A model generated the notes under the pieces. That model was given only the letters and a program-made list of their open reading frames with translations. It ran no database searches and was not told the origin of the DNA. Shown piece by piece: positions 7,773 through 14,990 of a stretch of DNA of 22,357 nt. The first letter of the stretch is position 1. Each line of letters opens with the position of its first letter. The stretch spans positions 1 through 22,357 of the forward strand of contig JBILVB010000049.1 of the NCBI GenBank assembly GCA_044370695.1, written 5' to 3'. A program made the position numbers and the translations under genes. Source of the stretch: JBEIFW01 sp044370695. GTDB lineage: Bacteria > Actinomycetota > Acidimicrobiia > Acidimicrobiales > Ilumatobacteraceae.

Positions 7773-8623
7773 GCGACCTCGTCGTGGGCAGCGAGGAACG
7801 CGAGGGCCAGTTCGGCGAACCGGCCGCGGTTGGCCCGCTCGTCGTGGAGCAGGTGGGTGGCACCGCGCAGGGTCTCCACCTGGACGAGCCGGCTCGAGGC
7901 CCGCACCCGGGCGAGGTCGTCGGGGCGGGCGACGCAGTCGGGTGAGATCGGGTCGGCCGCCACGATCAGGGTGGGCACGGGCACGGGCAGGAACGGGTCG
8001 AACGCGGGGATCATCGTGCCGTCGATGACGGGGTCCAGCACCGTGGGGTCGAGTTGCAGCATCCCGGTGGCCATGGCGTCGATGGCGTCGGGGTGCAACT
8101 CGGCGCCGAGGGTGGTGCCTCGCACGCTCGGCGACGCGGTGAGCACCTCGACGAGCTTGCCGTGGGGGATCCCGGAAGCCTGGAGGCGGGGGAGCGACGC
8201 TCGGACCTGCGCGAAGGTGGTCATGAGCGAGCCACCGACGCGCTGGTGCGGCGGGGCCAGCGGCGGGTCCTCGAGCACCATCGCCGCCACCAGGTCCGGG
8301 CGCTGCTGGGCGACGGCGGCCGACGTGCCCCCGCCGAGGGAGTGCCCGACGAGCAGGCACGGGCCGCAGGCGAGGTGGTCGAGCACGGCGATCGCATCCG
8401 GTACGTATCCGGCGAGGTAGCCGTAGTCGCCGGGGGTGCGGTCGCTGCCGCCGTGGCCTCGGGCGTCGACGCGCACCACCCGGTAGCGCGGCACGAGGCG
8501 CTCGACGAACCAGGACCACGTGGCCGTCGACTGGGTGATGCCGTGGAGCAGCACGACCGTCGGGGCGCCGGTGGGGCCATCGACGACCACGTTGAGGCGG
8601 ACCGATCCGTTGTGCACGTCCAT
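7763..8623 (-). CDS. Alpha/beta hydrolase
   Basis: This 286-residue protein has the alpha/beta hydrolase fold. The oxyanion-hole motif LLHGIT is at 25-30, the nucleophile Ser95 is in GHSLGG, the acid is probably Asp224 in VAADPISPD, and the catalytic histidine is His257 in GATHLLH. DARGHGGSD at 53-61 is the usual loop of esterase/epoxide-hydrolase-like members. The ATG at 8623 was chosen since upstream in-frame codons overlap the divergent MFS gene and give an Arg/Pro-rich non-homologous extension. Its 3' end overlaps the convergent Tat-signal gene by ten bases. It is a cytoplasmic esterase, lactonase or C-C hydrolase of unknown substrate. Confidence 0.92.
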   Translation of the reverse strand: MDVHNGSVRLNVVVDGPTGAPTVVLLHGITQSTATWSWFVERLVPRYRVVRVDARGHGGSDRTPGDYGYLAGYVPDAIAVLDHLACGPCLLVGHSLGGGTSAAVAQQRPDLVAAMVLEDPPLAPPHQRVGGSLMTTFAQVRASLPRLQASGIPHGKLVEVLTASPSVRGTTLGAELHPDAIDAMATGMLQLDPTVLDPVIDGTMIPAFDPFLPVPVPTLIVAADPISPDCVARPDDLARVRASSRLVQVETLRGATHLLHDERANRGRFAELALAFLAAHDEVAQR

Positions 8624-8631
8624 GGGCGTCC

Positions 8632-8637
8632 ACCGTA
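8632..8637 (-). promoter_or_regulatory. Probable -10 box for the alpha/beta hydrolase
   Basis: On the minus strand TACGGT ends eight bases before the ATG at 8623, with no ribosome binding site, suggesting a leaderless or very short-leader transcript. The divergent MFS gene has its own -10 about 40 bases away. Confidence 0.4.
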
Positions 8638-8675
8638 GGCGGCGGGCGCCGTTGGTGACGCTCGGCCACGGCTCG

Positions 8676-8681
8676 TAGGGT
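8676..8681 (+). promoter_or_regulatory. Probable -10 box of a leaderless promoter for the second MFS gene
   Basis: TAGGGT ends six bases before the ATG at 8688 and no ribosome binding site is present, the same arrangement as at 1634. Confidence 0.4.
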
Positions 8682-8687
8682 GGCCCG

Positions 8688-9956
8688 ATGACGGGGGTCC
8701 GGGGAGTGCGACGCCGGCGGGAGGCGCCCGCCGAGGTTCGCCCCACGCTGCGTTCGACGCAGTTCCCGCTGCTGTGGGTCGGGGTGTTCACCTACCTGCT
8801 GATCGGATCGGCGGAGCGGTTCACCTTCGTGTGGCTCGTGATCGAAGACCTCGACGGGCCGTCGTGGGCGTCGGGCCTGGTGTTGTTCGCGCTCGGGGCG
8901 CCGGTGTTCCTGTTCGTGCTGCCCGCCGGGGCGTTGGCGGACCGGGTGGACCGCCGGCGCCTGTTGATGACGACGCAACTCGCCGGTGCCGCCGTGACCG
9001 CCGCAGCGGCGGTGGTCGTCGCCGCCGGAGTGATGAACCTCGGCATCGCCTTGGTGACCGCGGCGCTCCTGGGAACGACGCTCGCGTTCGGGCAGCCGGT
9101 TCGCTCGTCGCTGGTTCCGGCCGTCGTGCCCCAGGAGCTGCTGCTTCGGGCGATCGTCACGATGACGATCGGGATGAACGTGGCGATGATCGTCGGGCCG
9201 TTCCTCGGCGGCATCATCATCCGCCAGGTCGGCATCCAGTGGGCATTCGCCATCGAAGCGGCGCTGTTCCTGGTCGGGTTCGCAACCGTGTGGCCGTTGC
9301 GGTTGCCCCCGCACTCGGCGTCGGCGACCGCGGCGCCGCTGCGCCTCGGTGCGTTGGCACGCTCGATCGCCGACGGCCTGCGCTTCGTCTGGTTCCATCC
9401 GACGTTGCGGGCGCTGTTCGCGCTGTTGATGGTCGGCGGGATGCTGATGATGGGCGGGTCGAACCTGCTGCTGCCCGAGATCGCGAAGGACGTGTTCGAC
9501 CGCAGCGCGGACGAGGCCTCGCGGCTGTTCGCGTTCATGGGTGTGGGCATGACGTGCGTTTCGGTGTTCCTGCTCGCCCGTGGCGGGATCTCCCGCAAGG
9601 GGTTGGTGTTCCTGTCGTCGATGGTGGTCGGTACCTCGATCCAGGTGCTGCAGGGGATGGCGCCGTCCTACCTGCTGCTCGCAGTGCTGCTGTTCTGCTG
9701 GGGCGGGTCGGGAGGCTTCTATCTGAACCTCAACCAGACCCTCATCCAGTCCGCCACCCCGCCGGAGATGATGGGCCGGGTGATGAGTCTGCACACGCTG
9801 TGTCAGGTGGGGCTCGCGCCGCTCGGTTCCCTCGTGGGTGGGGTGCTGGCGACGGGGGTCGGGCCGCAGGCGGCGTTGTCGGCGTTCGGCGCGATCGGTC
9901 TGGTGCTGGTGCTCGTGACGTTCGCGCGGGCATCGGCACTGCGCGCCGTGGCGTAG
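8688..9956 (+). CDS. MFS transporter, MFS_3 / EntS-like type
   Basis: This 422-residue protein has a basic cytoplasmic N-terminus (about 20 residues) followed by about 12 membrane segments. The loop 2-3 hallmark is LADRVDRRRLLM near residue 85. The pattern NVAMIVGPFLGG in helix 5 and the PPEMMGRVMSL loop near residue 360 are typical of the MFS_3 group, which includes EntS-like and macrolide-type exporters. An exporter role is therefore likely, with the substrate unknown. The ATG at 8688 is supported by the -10 box immediately upstream. It is transcribed divergently from the alpha/beta hydrolase. Confidence 0.88.
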   Translation: MTGVRGVRRRREAPAEVRPTLRSTQFPLLWVGVFTYLLIGSAERFTFVWLVIEDLDGPSWASGLVLFALGAPVFLFVLPAGALADRVDRRRLLMTTQLAGAAVTAAAAVVVAAGVMNLGIALVTAALLGTTLAFGQPVRSSLVPAVVPQELLLRAIVTMTIGMNVAMIVGPFLGGIIIRQVGIQWAFAIEAALFLVGFATVWPLRLPPHSASATAAPLRLGALARSIADGLRFVWFHPTLRALFALLMVGGMLMMGGSNLLLPEIAKDVFDRSADEASRLFAFMGVGMTCVSVFLLARGGISRKGLVFLSSMVVGTSIQVLQGMAPSYLLLAVLLFCWGGSGGFYLNLNQTLIQSATPPEMMGRVMSLHTLCQVGLAPLGSLVGGVLATGVGPQAALSAFGAIGLVLVLVTFARASALRAVA

Positions 9957-10015
9957 CCCGGCAGTCCGGCGACCACCACGCCCGGTGAGAGCATGGGCGC
10001 GCAAGGATGGCACCC

Positions 10016-10915
10016 ATGACCTACGACGACATCGCTGCGGCGTTCCTGATCCCGTCGGGCGAGCTGCCGCCGGCGCCGGAGGTGCCAACCACGCCGGCTC
10101 GCCGCCTGCGCGACGCCTGCGAGGTGATCGCCACCCAGGGCTGGTGGTCCCGGCCGGCGGCCGATGCGGTGACGGCGCTCGGGCTCGGGTTCTTCGACGG
10201 GTACGTCTGGGGGCGTGCCGCCGCGCTCGGGACGCCACCTGCGTCGTTGGTCGCCGCCACGTTCGGGGTGTTCGAACCGGGCCTGATCGGCGCGGTGTAC
10301 CGCCAGGGCCTCGCGGCCGCCGGCCGTGACGACGTCCTCGCCGCCCGAGCGAGCGGTGCCACTGCAGCGGTCGCGGCCGTCGTCGACGACGGCGACGCCG
10401 CCGGACTCGCCGACCCGCTCCTGGACGCGCTCGACCGTCTGGACCCGATGGGCCGGCCGCTGTTCGCCGGCCTGCGCGAACTCCCGCGCCCCGAAGCGGC
10501 GGCGGGGCGACTGTGGCGCGCTGCCGAACTGGTTCGCGAGCACCGCGGCGACGGCCACCTCGCCGCCTGCATCGCGACCGGTCTCGACGCCGTCGAGGCG
10601 AACGTGCTCACGGAGCTGTGGCTCGGGTACCGGATCGGTGACTACAGCAGCACCCGCGGGTTCGACGCCACTGCGCTCGGGGCTGCGGCAGAGCGGCTCG
10701 AGGCGCGTGGATGGTTGGCCGGAGGCGGGCTCACCCAGGCCGGCCTGGCGGCACGCCGCGCCCTCGAGGCGGCCACCGACGCCTCGCAGGCGGCGCTGGT
10801 GGTGGCCCTCGGACCGGCGCTCGACGCCGTCGTCGCCGGTCTCGACGCCGTCGGCGCGCGGTTGCTCGCTGCGCACGCCGCTCCGGCCGATCCCCGCAAG
10901 CGGGCGGCCGGCTGA
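10016..10915 (+). CDS. SCO6745-family-like protein
   Basis: This soluble, alanine-rich, mainly helical protein of about 299 residues resembles the actinobacterial SCO6745 family. It begins with an Arg/Leu-rich helix (ARRLRDACEVIA), followed by aromatic segments (GWWSRPAADA, GLGFFDGYVWGRAA), and its C-terminal part looks like a winged-helix DNA-binding or ligand-binding region (LGAAAERLEARGWLAGGGLTQAGLAARRALE at about 220-250). The biochemical role of the family is not established. Two nearby ATG codons (10007 and 10016) are possible; the AAGGA at 10003-10007 is correctly spaced only for the second, which I chose. It shares no obvious operon with its neighbours. Confidence 0.7.
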   Translation: MTYDDIAAAFLIPSGELPPAPEVPTTPARRLRDACEVIATQGWWSRPAADAVTALGLGFFDGYVWGRAAALGTPPASLVAATFGVFEPGLIGAVYRQGLAAAGRDDVLAARASGATAAVAAVVDDGDAAGLADPLLDALDRLDPMGRPLFAGLRELPRPEAAAGRLWRAAELVREHRGDGHLAACIATGLDAVEANVLTELWLGYRIGDYSSTRGFDATALGAAAERLEARGWLAGGGLTQAGLAARRALEAATDASQAALVVALGPALDAVVAGLDAVGARLLAAHAAPADPRKRAAG

Positions 10916-10920
10916 GCGAG

Positions 10921-10938
10921 GTTTCACGCCCCGGAAAC
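10921..10938 (+). promoter_or_regulatory. GAAAC-type motif and dyad upstream of the cysteine hydrolase operon
   Basis: The segment contains GTTTC-N8-GAAAC, an inverted repeat, and within it ACGCC-N3-GAAAC (10926-10938). The longer form TTCACGCCnCnGAAAC matches the site upstream of the plus-strand Rieske gene (18592-18607) at 14 of 16 positions. It lies 34 bases before the proposed GTG start. It may be an operator shared by units of the oxygenase island. Confidence 0.35.
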
Positions 10939-10971
10939 CTGACCGACCGCCCGAGCCGACACGCTGCCACC

Positions 10972-11784
10972 GTGGTATCTCCCCGTGACGATTCCTCCAG
11001 CGCCGTCGGGTTCCTCGGCACCCGAGGTCGGCGGGCCTGGCGCGTCAGCGACGGCCTCGTCGAGTTCCACCCGCCGGTCGAGCGGCCGCGACCGATCACG
11101 GTCGACGCCCGGGCGCAGCCGATCCGCTTCGACCTGCACCGCAGCGCCCTGGTGGTGATCGACCTGCAGCACGACTTCTGCCACCCGGACGGCTGGCTCG
11201 CCTCCATCGGGGTCGACGTCAGTGCGGCCCGCGCCCCGATCGCTCCGCTGGCGGCCGGTGTCCCCGGCCTTCGGGCGGCCGGTGTGGCGATCGTGTGGGT
11301 GAACTGGGGGACCCGCCCGGACCGGGTGAACCTGCCCCCGAACGTGCGCCATGTCTACGACCCCGACGGCCGTGACGTCGGCATCGGCTCGAGTGCCGCG
11401 ACCGGCCATCCGGTGCTGCAGAAGGGCTCGTGGGGTGCTGCGCTCGTCGAGGAACTCGAGGCTGTGCGCCACCCAGGCGACATCTCGATCGACAAGCACC
11501 GCATGAGCGGGTTCTGGGACACCGAACTCGACAGCGCGCTGCGGGGTCTCGGGGTCGACACGCTGCTGTTCGCCGGGGTGAACGCGGACCAATGCGTGCT
11601 CGCCACCCTGATCGACGCCGCCTGCATCGGCTACGACGCCGTGTTCCTCGAGGACGTCTGCGCGACCACCTCCCCCGGGTACTGCTGGGACGCCACCGTG
11701 TACAACGTCCGCCAGTGCTTCGGCTTCACGAGCCGGCTCGAGACCGTGCTCGCTGCGATCGCCGCCGACGGGTCCGCACGCTGA
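10972..11784 (+). CDS. Isochorismatase-family cysteine hydrolase
   Basis: This protein of about 270 residues has the isochorismatase-like cysteine hydrolase fold, whose members cleave C-N amide/ureide bonds (for example N-carbamoylsarcosine, ureidoacrylate or biuret hydrolases). The triad is visible: Asp64 in VVIDLQHDF, Lys175 in SIDKHRMSGF, and the nucleophile Cys208 in GVNADQCV. A 55-residue N-terminal extension precedes the core strand. The GTG at 10972 is the only reasonable start: no start codon lies between it and the core, and upstream in-frame sequence is an Arg/Gly-rich shadow of the previous gene. The downstream cupin start overlaps its stop by one base (TGATG). Its substrate may be an amide produced by the nearby oxygenases; that link is an inference. 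Confidence 0.88.
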   Translation: MVSPRDDSSSAVGFLGTRGRRAWRVSDGLVEFHPPVERPRPITVDARAQPIRFDLHRSALVVIDLQHDFCHPDGWLASIGVDVSAARAPIAPLAAGVPGLRAAGVAIVWVNWGTRPDRVNLPPNVRHVYDPDGRDVGIGSSAATGHPVLQKGSWGAALVEELEAVRHPGDISIDKHRMSGFWDTELDSALRGLGVDTLLFAGVNADQCVLATLIDAACIGYDAVFLEDVCATTSPGYCWDATVYNVRQCFGFTSRLETVLAAIAADGSAR

Positions 11785-12206
11785 TGGAACTGACCGACGC
11801 CGCCGACGCCGAGTGCTTTCGGATCTCCCCGGGGGACTCCGTCAAGCTGGCCGTCGTGCGCGCCCCGAACGGCGAGCACGGCTCGAGCGTGTGTTTCGAG
11901 GTGTGGGATCCCGGCGGTGCGCAGCCGCCGAACCGCCATCCTCGCTCGGAGGAGACGTTCTGGTTCCTCCAGGGCGAGGGCGTTGCCGAGAGCGACGGTG
12001 TGCAGCGTCCGGTGCGTGCCGGCGAACTGCTGGTGCTGCCGCCCGGATCGCTGCACCGCATCACCAACACCGGTGTCGGACGCCTGTACGCGATCACGAC
12101 GATGACCCCCGACGACGGGTTCGTCGCACTGATCCGTCGCGGGGTGCCCGACACGCTCGACGACGACGACCTCGCCGTGCTCCGCGGCCGTCGGATCGGG
12201 CTGTGA
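11784..12206 (+). CDS. Small single-domain cupin protein
   Basis: This 140-residue protein is a cupin_2-type beta barrel. The first cupin motif is PNRHPRSEETFWFLQGEG (about 49-66) with His52 and Glu57 as likely metal ligands; the usual first histidine of the HxH pair is replaced by Asn50. The second motif is LPPGSLHRITN with His91. It may bind a metal and act as a small isomerase or dioxygenase, or it may be a binding protein. The start overlaps the upstream stop (TGATG) and its stop overlaps the downstream GTG (GTGA), so it is translated as the middle gene of a three-gene operon. Confidence 0.87.
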   Translation: MELTDAADAECFRISPGDSVKLAVVRAPNGEHGSSVCFEVWDPGGAQPPNRHPRSEETFWFLQGEGVAESDGVQRPVRAGELLVLPPGSLHRITNTGVGRLYAITTMTPDDGFVALIRRGVPDTLDDDDLAVLRGRRIGL

Positions 12207-12910
12207 GCACCACCGTTCGCACCGTGCTGGTGACCGGGGCCTCGCGAGGGCTGGGCCGCACGATCGCCGAGGCGCTGCAGCTCGCCGGTCATCGGGTCAT
12301 CGCCACCCGTCGCACCCCGGTCGACGACGGCGCTCGTACGGTCGACGGGCTCGTCCTCGAATCGCTCGACGTCACCGATGCCGCCTCCCGCACCGCCCTC
12401 GCGCAGCGCCTCGGTCAGGCCGGGGTCCGGATCGACGTGCTGGTCAACAACGCCGGCATCAAGACCGTCCCTGGCCGACCGTGGGAGGCCTCGGCCGGAC
12501 CGCTCGGCGCCGTGCAGCCCGACGCCGTCGAAGCGATCCTTGCCACCAACGTCGTGGCGCCGTTACTGGTCACCCAGGCGTTGCTCCCGGTGCTCGCGCC
12601 CGGCGCCGTGATCGTCAACGTGTCCTCGCTGCTCGCCTCGCTCAGCGACGGCCTCGGGATCGACTACGCCTACAACGCGTCCAAGGCTGCGCTGAACATG
12701 CTCACCGTGACCATGCAGCGAGATCTCGGCCCGCAGGGGTTCACCGCCGTGTCGGTCAGCCCCGGATGGGTTCGTACCGACATGGGCGGGCCCGAGGCGC
12801 CGCTCGAGCTTCACGAGGCCGGCGGAGAGCTCGCCGCCCTGATCGCACGCGTCGACGCGTCGTTCGGCGGTCGGTACGTCGACCGGTTCGGCGCCCCCAT
12901 GCGGTGGTGA
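12203..12910 (+). CDS. Short-chain dehydrogenase/reductase
   Basis: This 235-residue enzyme has a classical SDR layout for NAD(P)-dependent oxidation or reduction of an alcohol/ketone. The cofactor motif TGASRGLG is at 11-18, LDVTD at 55-59, NNAG at 82-85, the active-site Asn is in LATNVV (116), Ser142 in VNVSSL, and the catalytic pair is Tyr157-Lys161 in YAYNASK. SPGWVRTDMGG near 186 is the usual substrate loop. The GTG start overlaps the cupin stop by four bases. An arginine just after the first glycine-rich loop and TRRT after the second strand suggest NADP preference, a weak inference. The gene converges on the fusion oxygenase gene with a four-base gap. Confidence 0.92.
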   Translation: MSTTVRTVLVTGASRGLGRTIAEALQLAGHRVIATRRTPVDDGARTVDGLVLESLDVTDAASRTALAQRLGQAGVRIDVLVNNAGIKTVPGRPWEASAGPLGAVQPDAVEAILATNVVAPLLVTQALLPVLAPGAVIVNVSSLLASLSDGLGIDYAYNASKAALNMLTVTMQRDLGPQGFTAVSVSPGWVRTDMGGPEAPLELHEAGGELAALIARVDASFGGRYVDRFGAPMRW

Positions 12911-12914
12911 CGCC

Positions 12915-14990
12915 TCAGCGCAGCCCCGGGTCGGCCTTGGCCAGCTCGGCGAACTTCTCCGTCGAGTCGTAGCCCGCGTCGATGTCGGCCAGGTACCCGC
13001 CGAGCCACTGCCGGGAGGTGATCGTCGGGTAACGCGGCTGCTCGCCCGGGGCGAGCAGTTCGGGGATCGGGCCGATGCGGGCGTCGAGGTTGGGCTTGAC
13101 GAAGAACGGCGCCGACACCCGTGGCATCGCCTGCTCGGCCGGATCCACCGGGGCGAGCACCCGATGCGGCGTCGCCCGCAGCCGGTCGTTGGTCCAGCGC
13201 GCCAGCAGTTCACCGATGTTCACCACGAACGTGCCCGGCACCGGCTCCACGTTGCGCCATCCCAGGCCACGATGGTGCAGCTGCAACGATCCCGGCCCGT
13301 CGTCCTGGTACAGGATCGTGAACACGTCGCCGTCGACGTGTGCCTTGAAGCGGAACGGTGACGGCTCGTGGCCGGACTGGATGTCGTTCGAGTAGTAGTT
13401 CGCCACCAGGGTCGAGGGGTCCTTGTCGACCTTGTCGGCGAACCAGCCGTCGGGGAGCCCGAGGCCGACTTCGAAGATGCGCAGGAGCTTGTCGGTGAGG
13501 GTCTCCATCTCCTCGAAGTAGGCGCGCCAGGCCGACCGAAACCCGGCCGGTCGTTCCGGCCAGAGCGCGTCGTACAGGTGCGAGCCGATGTCGTCGGGAT
13601 AGCCGGCGGCGATCGCCTCGGCGGGCGTGTCGAAGCGGCTGACGTTGAACGACTGCCGCTCGCTGGTGTGGAAGCCGGGCCCGTCGCCCGGGCACGCGTA
13701 CCCCTGGAACAGGTTGTTGGCCGGCGACCGGACGGCGAGCTTGTCCGACAACGGCAACTGGAAGAACTCCTTGGCCGTGCCGTAGAAGTCCCCGAGCTTG
13801 CCCTCGTCGACGCCGTGCCCGCTGATCAGTACGAATCCGATCGTTGCGCACGCATCGACCACCGCCGCCGCGACGGCCGTCCGGTCGTCGGTCGTGCCGT
13901 CGAAGAACGGGGCGATGTCCACGACGGGCACCTGCGCGCTCGCCGCGCCTCGGCGCAGGTCGACCCCGGGTGCCTCCGACACCCGTGCCAGCGCCGGCCA
14001 GGTGCCCTCGACGATCTGCCGGTAGATCTTGCGCAGCGCGATCGTCCCCCGGTCCACCTTCACGTGCACCAAGTCGGTGAGGTCGAGCTCGTAGTCCGGG
14101 TCGGTGTGCTCCAGCAGATGCTGGTCCTCCAGGGTGACGGCCCGGTCGAAGGCGATCACGTCGGCGGCCGGCACGTCGGCTTCGGTGTCGTTGCGCAGCG
14201 CCCACTGCACCAAGCGCAGGTGCCCGTCGTCCACGGGGCAGATCCCGGTGACGAGCAGGTGGTGCAGTCCGTTGGGGTAGGTGATGCTCATCACTCGCAG
14301 GAACGGCGCGACGAACCGGCTCACCGTGGTGCGAACCGTGCGGGCCGTCGTCTCACCGTTGGCCCGCCGGGCGACGTCGAGGTGGTTGTCGACCTCCAAC
14401 TCGATGCGGGCGACGAGCCCCTCGTCGGTCATCGACACCTCGGGGACCTCGATGTGGGCCGACGCCGGATTCCCGAACGTGCCCCGGTGCACGTACGCGA
14501 CGTGCGCCGGGTCGAAGGAGTTGTCGACCAACCGAGTGGCCGCCGCAGCCCACACCTCGTCGAACTGCCGCACGTACCGGTAGTCGGGGTCGCTCGCCTC
14601 CGGCAGCGCCGGGATCCCGCCAACCGGTTCCTCGAGCGCCACCCACACCACGCCGTAGCGGACGCAGGCATGGACGGACCGGAGCTGCGCCTTCGGCGGG
14701 ATCGGCAGGCCCGGATCGAGTTGGGGGATGTGGGTCGCGCGCCCGTCGGCGCCGAACCGCCAGCCGTGGTACGGGCACACGACGCACCCGTCCTCGGCCC
14801 AACCGATCGAGAGCTTCGAGGAGCGGTGCGGGCACTTGTCGCGAGCCGCGGCCACCTCGCCGGGCCCGCTGGACCACACGACGAGGTCCTCGCCGAGCAC
14901 ACGCCGAGCGATCGGGCCGGCGGTCACGTCCTCGACGAAGGCGACCGGATACCAGAACCGCCGGAACGCCGGCACCTGGGTCACGAGCAT
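12915..14990 (-). CDS. Rieske oxygenase alpha subunit fused to a 2OG-Fe(II) oxygenase
   Basis: This 691-residue protein joins two complete iron oxygenases of unrelated folds. Residues 1-335 are a Rieske non-heme oxygenase: the [2Fe-2S] ligands are Cys53-x-His55 and Cys72-x2-His75, and the mononuclear iron ligands are Asp160-x2-His163-x4-His168 (the two His plus a bridging Asp) with the third ligand probably Asp289. A linker of about 18 residues follows. Residues 354-691 resemble isopenicillin-N-synthase-type 2OG dioxygenases: VPVVDIAPFF N-terminal motif, His551-x-Asp553, distal His609 in ATPHRV, and Arg624-x-Ser626 to bind 2-oxoglutarate. No stop or frame change lies at the junction. It is the last gene of a five-gene operon; its ATG overlaps the previous gene by ten bases. 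The two sites may act in sequence on one substrate (inference). Confidence 0.92.
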   Translation of the reverse strand: MLVTQVPAFRRFWYPVAFVEDVTAGPIARRVLGEDLVVWSSGPGEVAAARDKCPHRSSKLSIGWAEDGCVVCPYHGWRFGADGRATHIPQLDPGLPIPPKAQLRSVHACVRYGVVWVALEEPVGGIPALPEASDPDYRYVRQFDEVWAAAATRLVDNSFDPAHVAYVHRGTFGNPASAHIEVPEVSMTDEGLVARIELEVDNHLDVARRANGETTARTVRTTVSRFVAPFLRVMSITYPNGLHHLLVTGICPVDDGHLRLVQWALRNDTEADVPAADVIAFDRAVTLEDQHLLEHTDPDYELDLTDLVHVKVDRGTIALRKIYRQIVEGTWPALARVSEAPGVDLRRGAASAQVPVVDIAPFFDGTTDDRTAVAAAVVDACATIGFVLISGHGVDEGKLGDFYGTAKEFFQLPLSDKLAVRSPANNLFQGYACPGDGPGFHTSERQSFNVSRFDTPAEAIAAGYPDDIGSHLYDALWPERPAGFRSAWRAYFEEMETLTDKLLRIFEVGLGLPDGWFADKVDKDPSTLVANYYSNDIQSGHEPSPFRFKAHVDGDVFTILYQDDGPGSLQLHHRGLGWRNVEPVPGTFVVNIGELLARWTNDRLRATPHRVLAPVDPAEQAMPRVSAPFFVKPNLDARIGPIPELLAPGEQPRYPTITSRQWLGGYLADIDAGYDSTEKFAELAKADPGLR

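Noticed and set aside
7497..10238. A 913-codon open frame on the minus strand
   Set aside because: It is Arg/Pro/His-rich, antisense to several well supported genes, and shows no domain pattern. Long empty frames are common in DNA of this GC content.
10711..10971. Longer N-terminus for the cysteine hydrolase
   Set aside because: The added residues are an Arg/Gly-rich shadow of the SCO6745-like gene and would overlap it by about 200 bases.
13929..13931. Internal GTG as separate start for the 2OG half of the fusion protein
   Set aside because: No ribosome binding site or -10 box precedes it and the upstream frame has no stop. It remains only a formal alternative.
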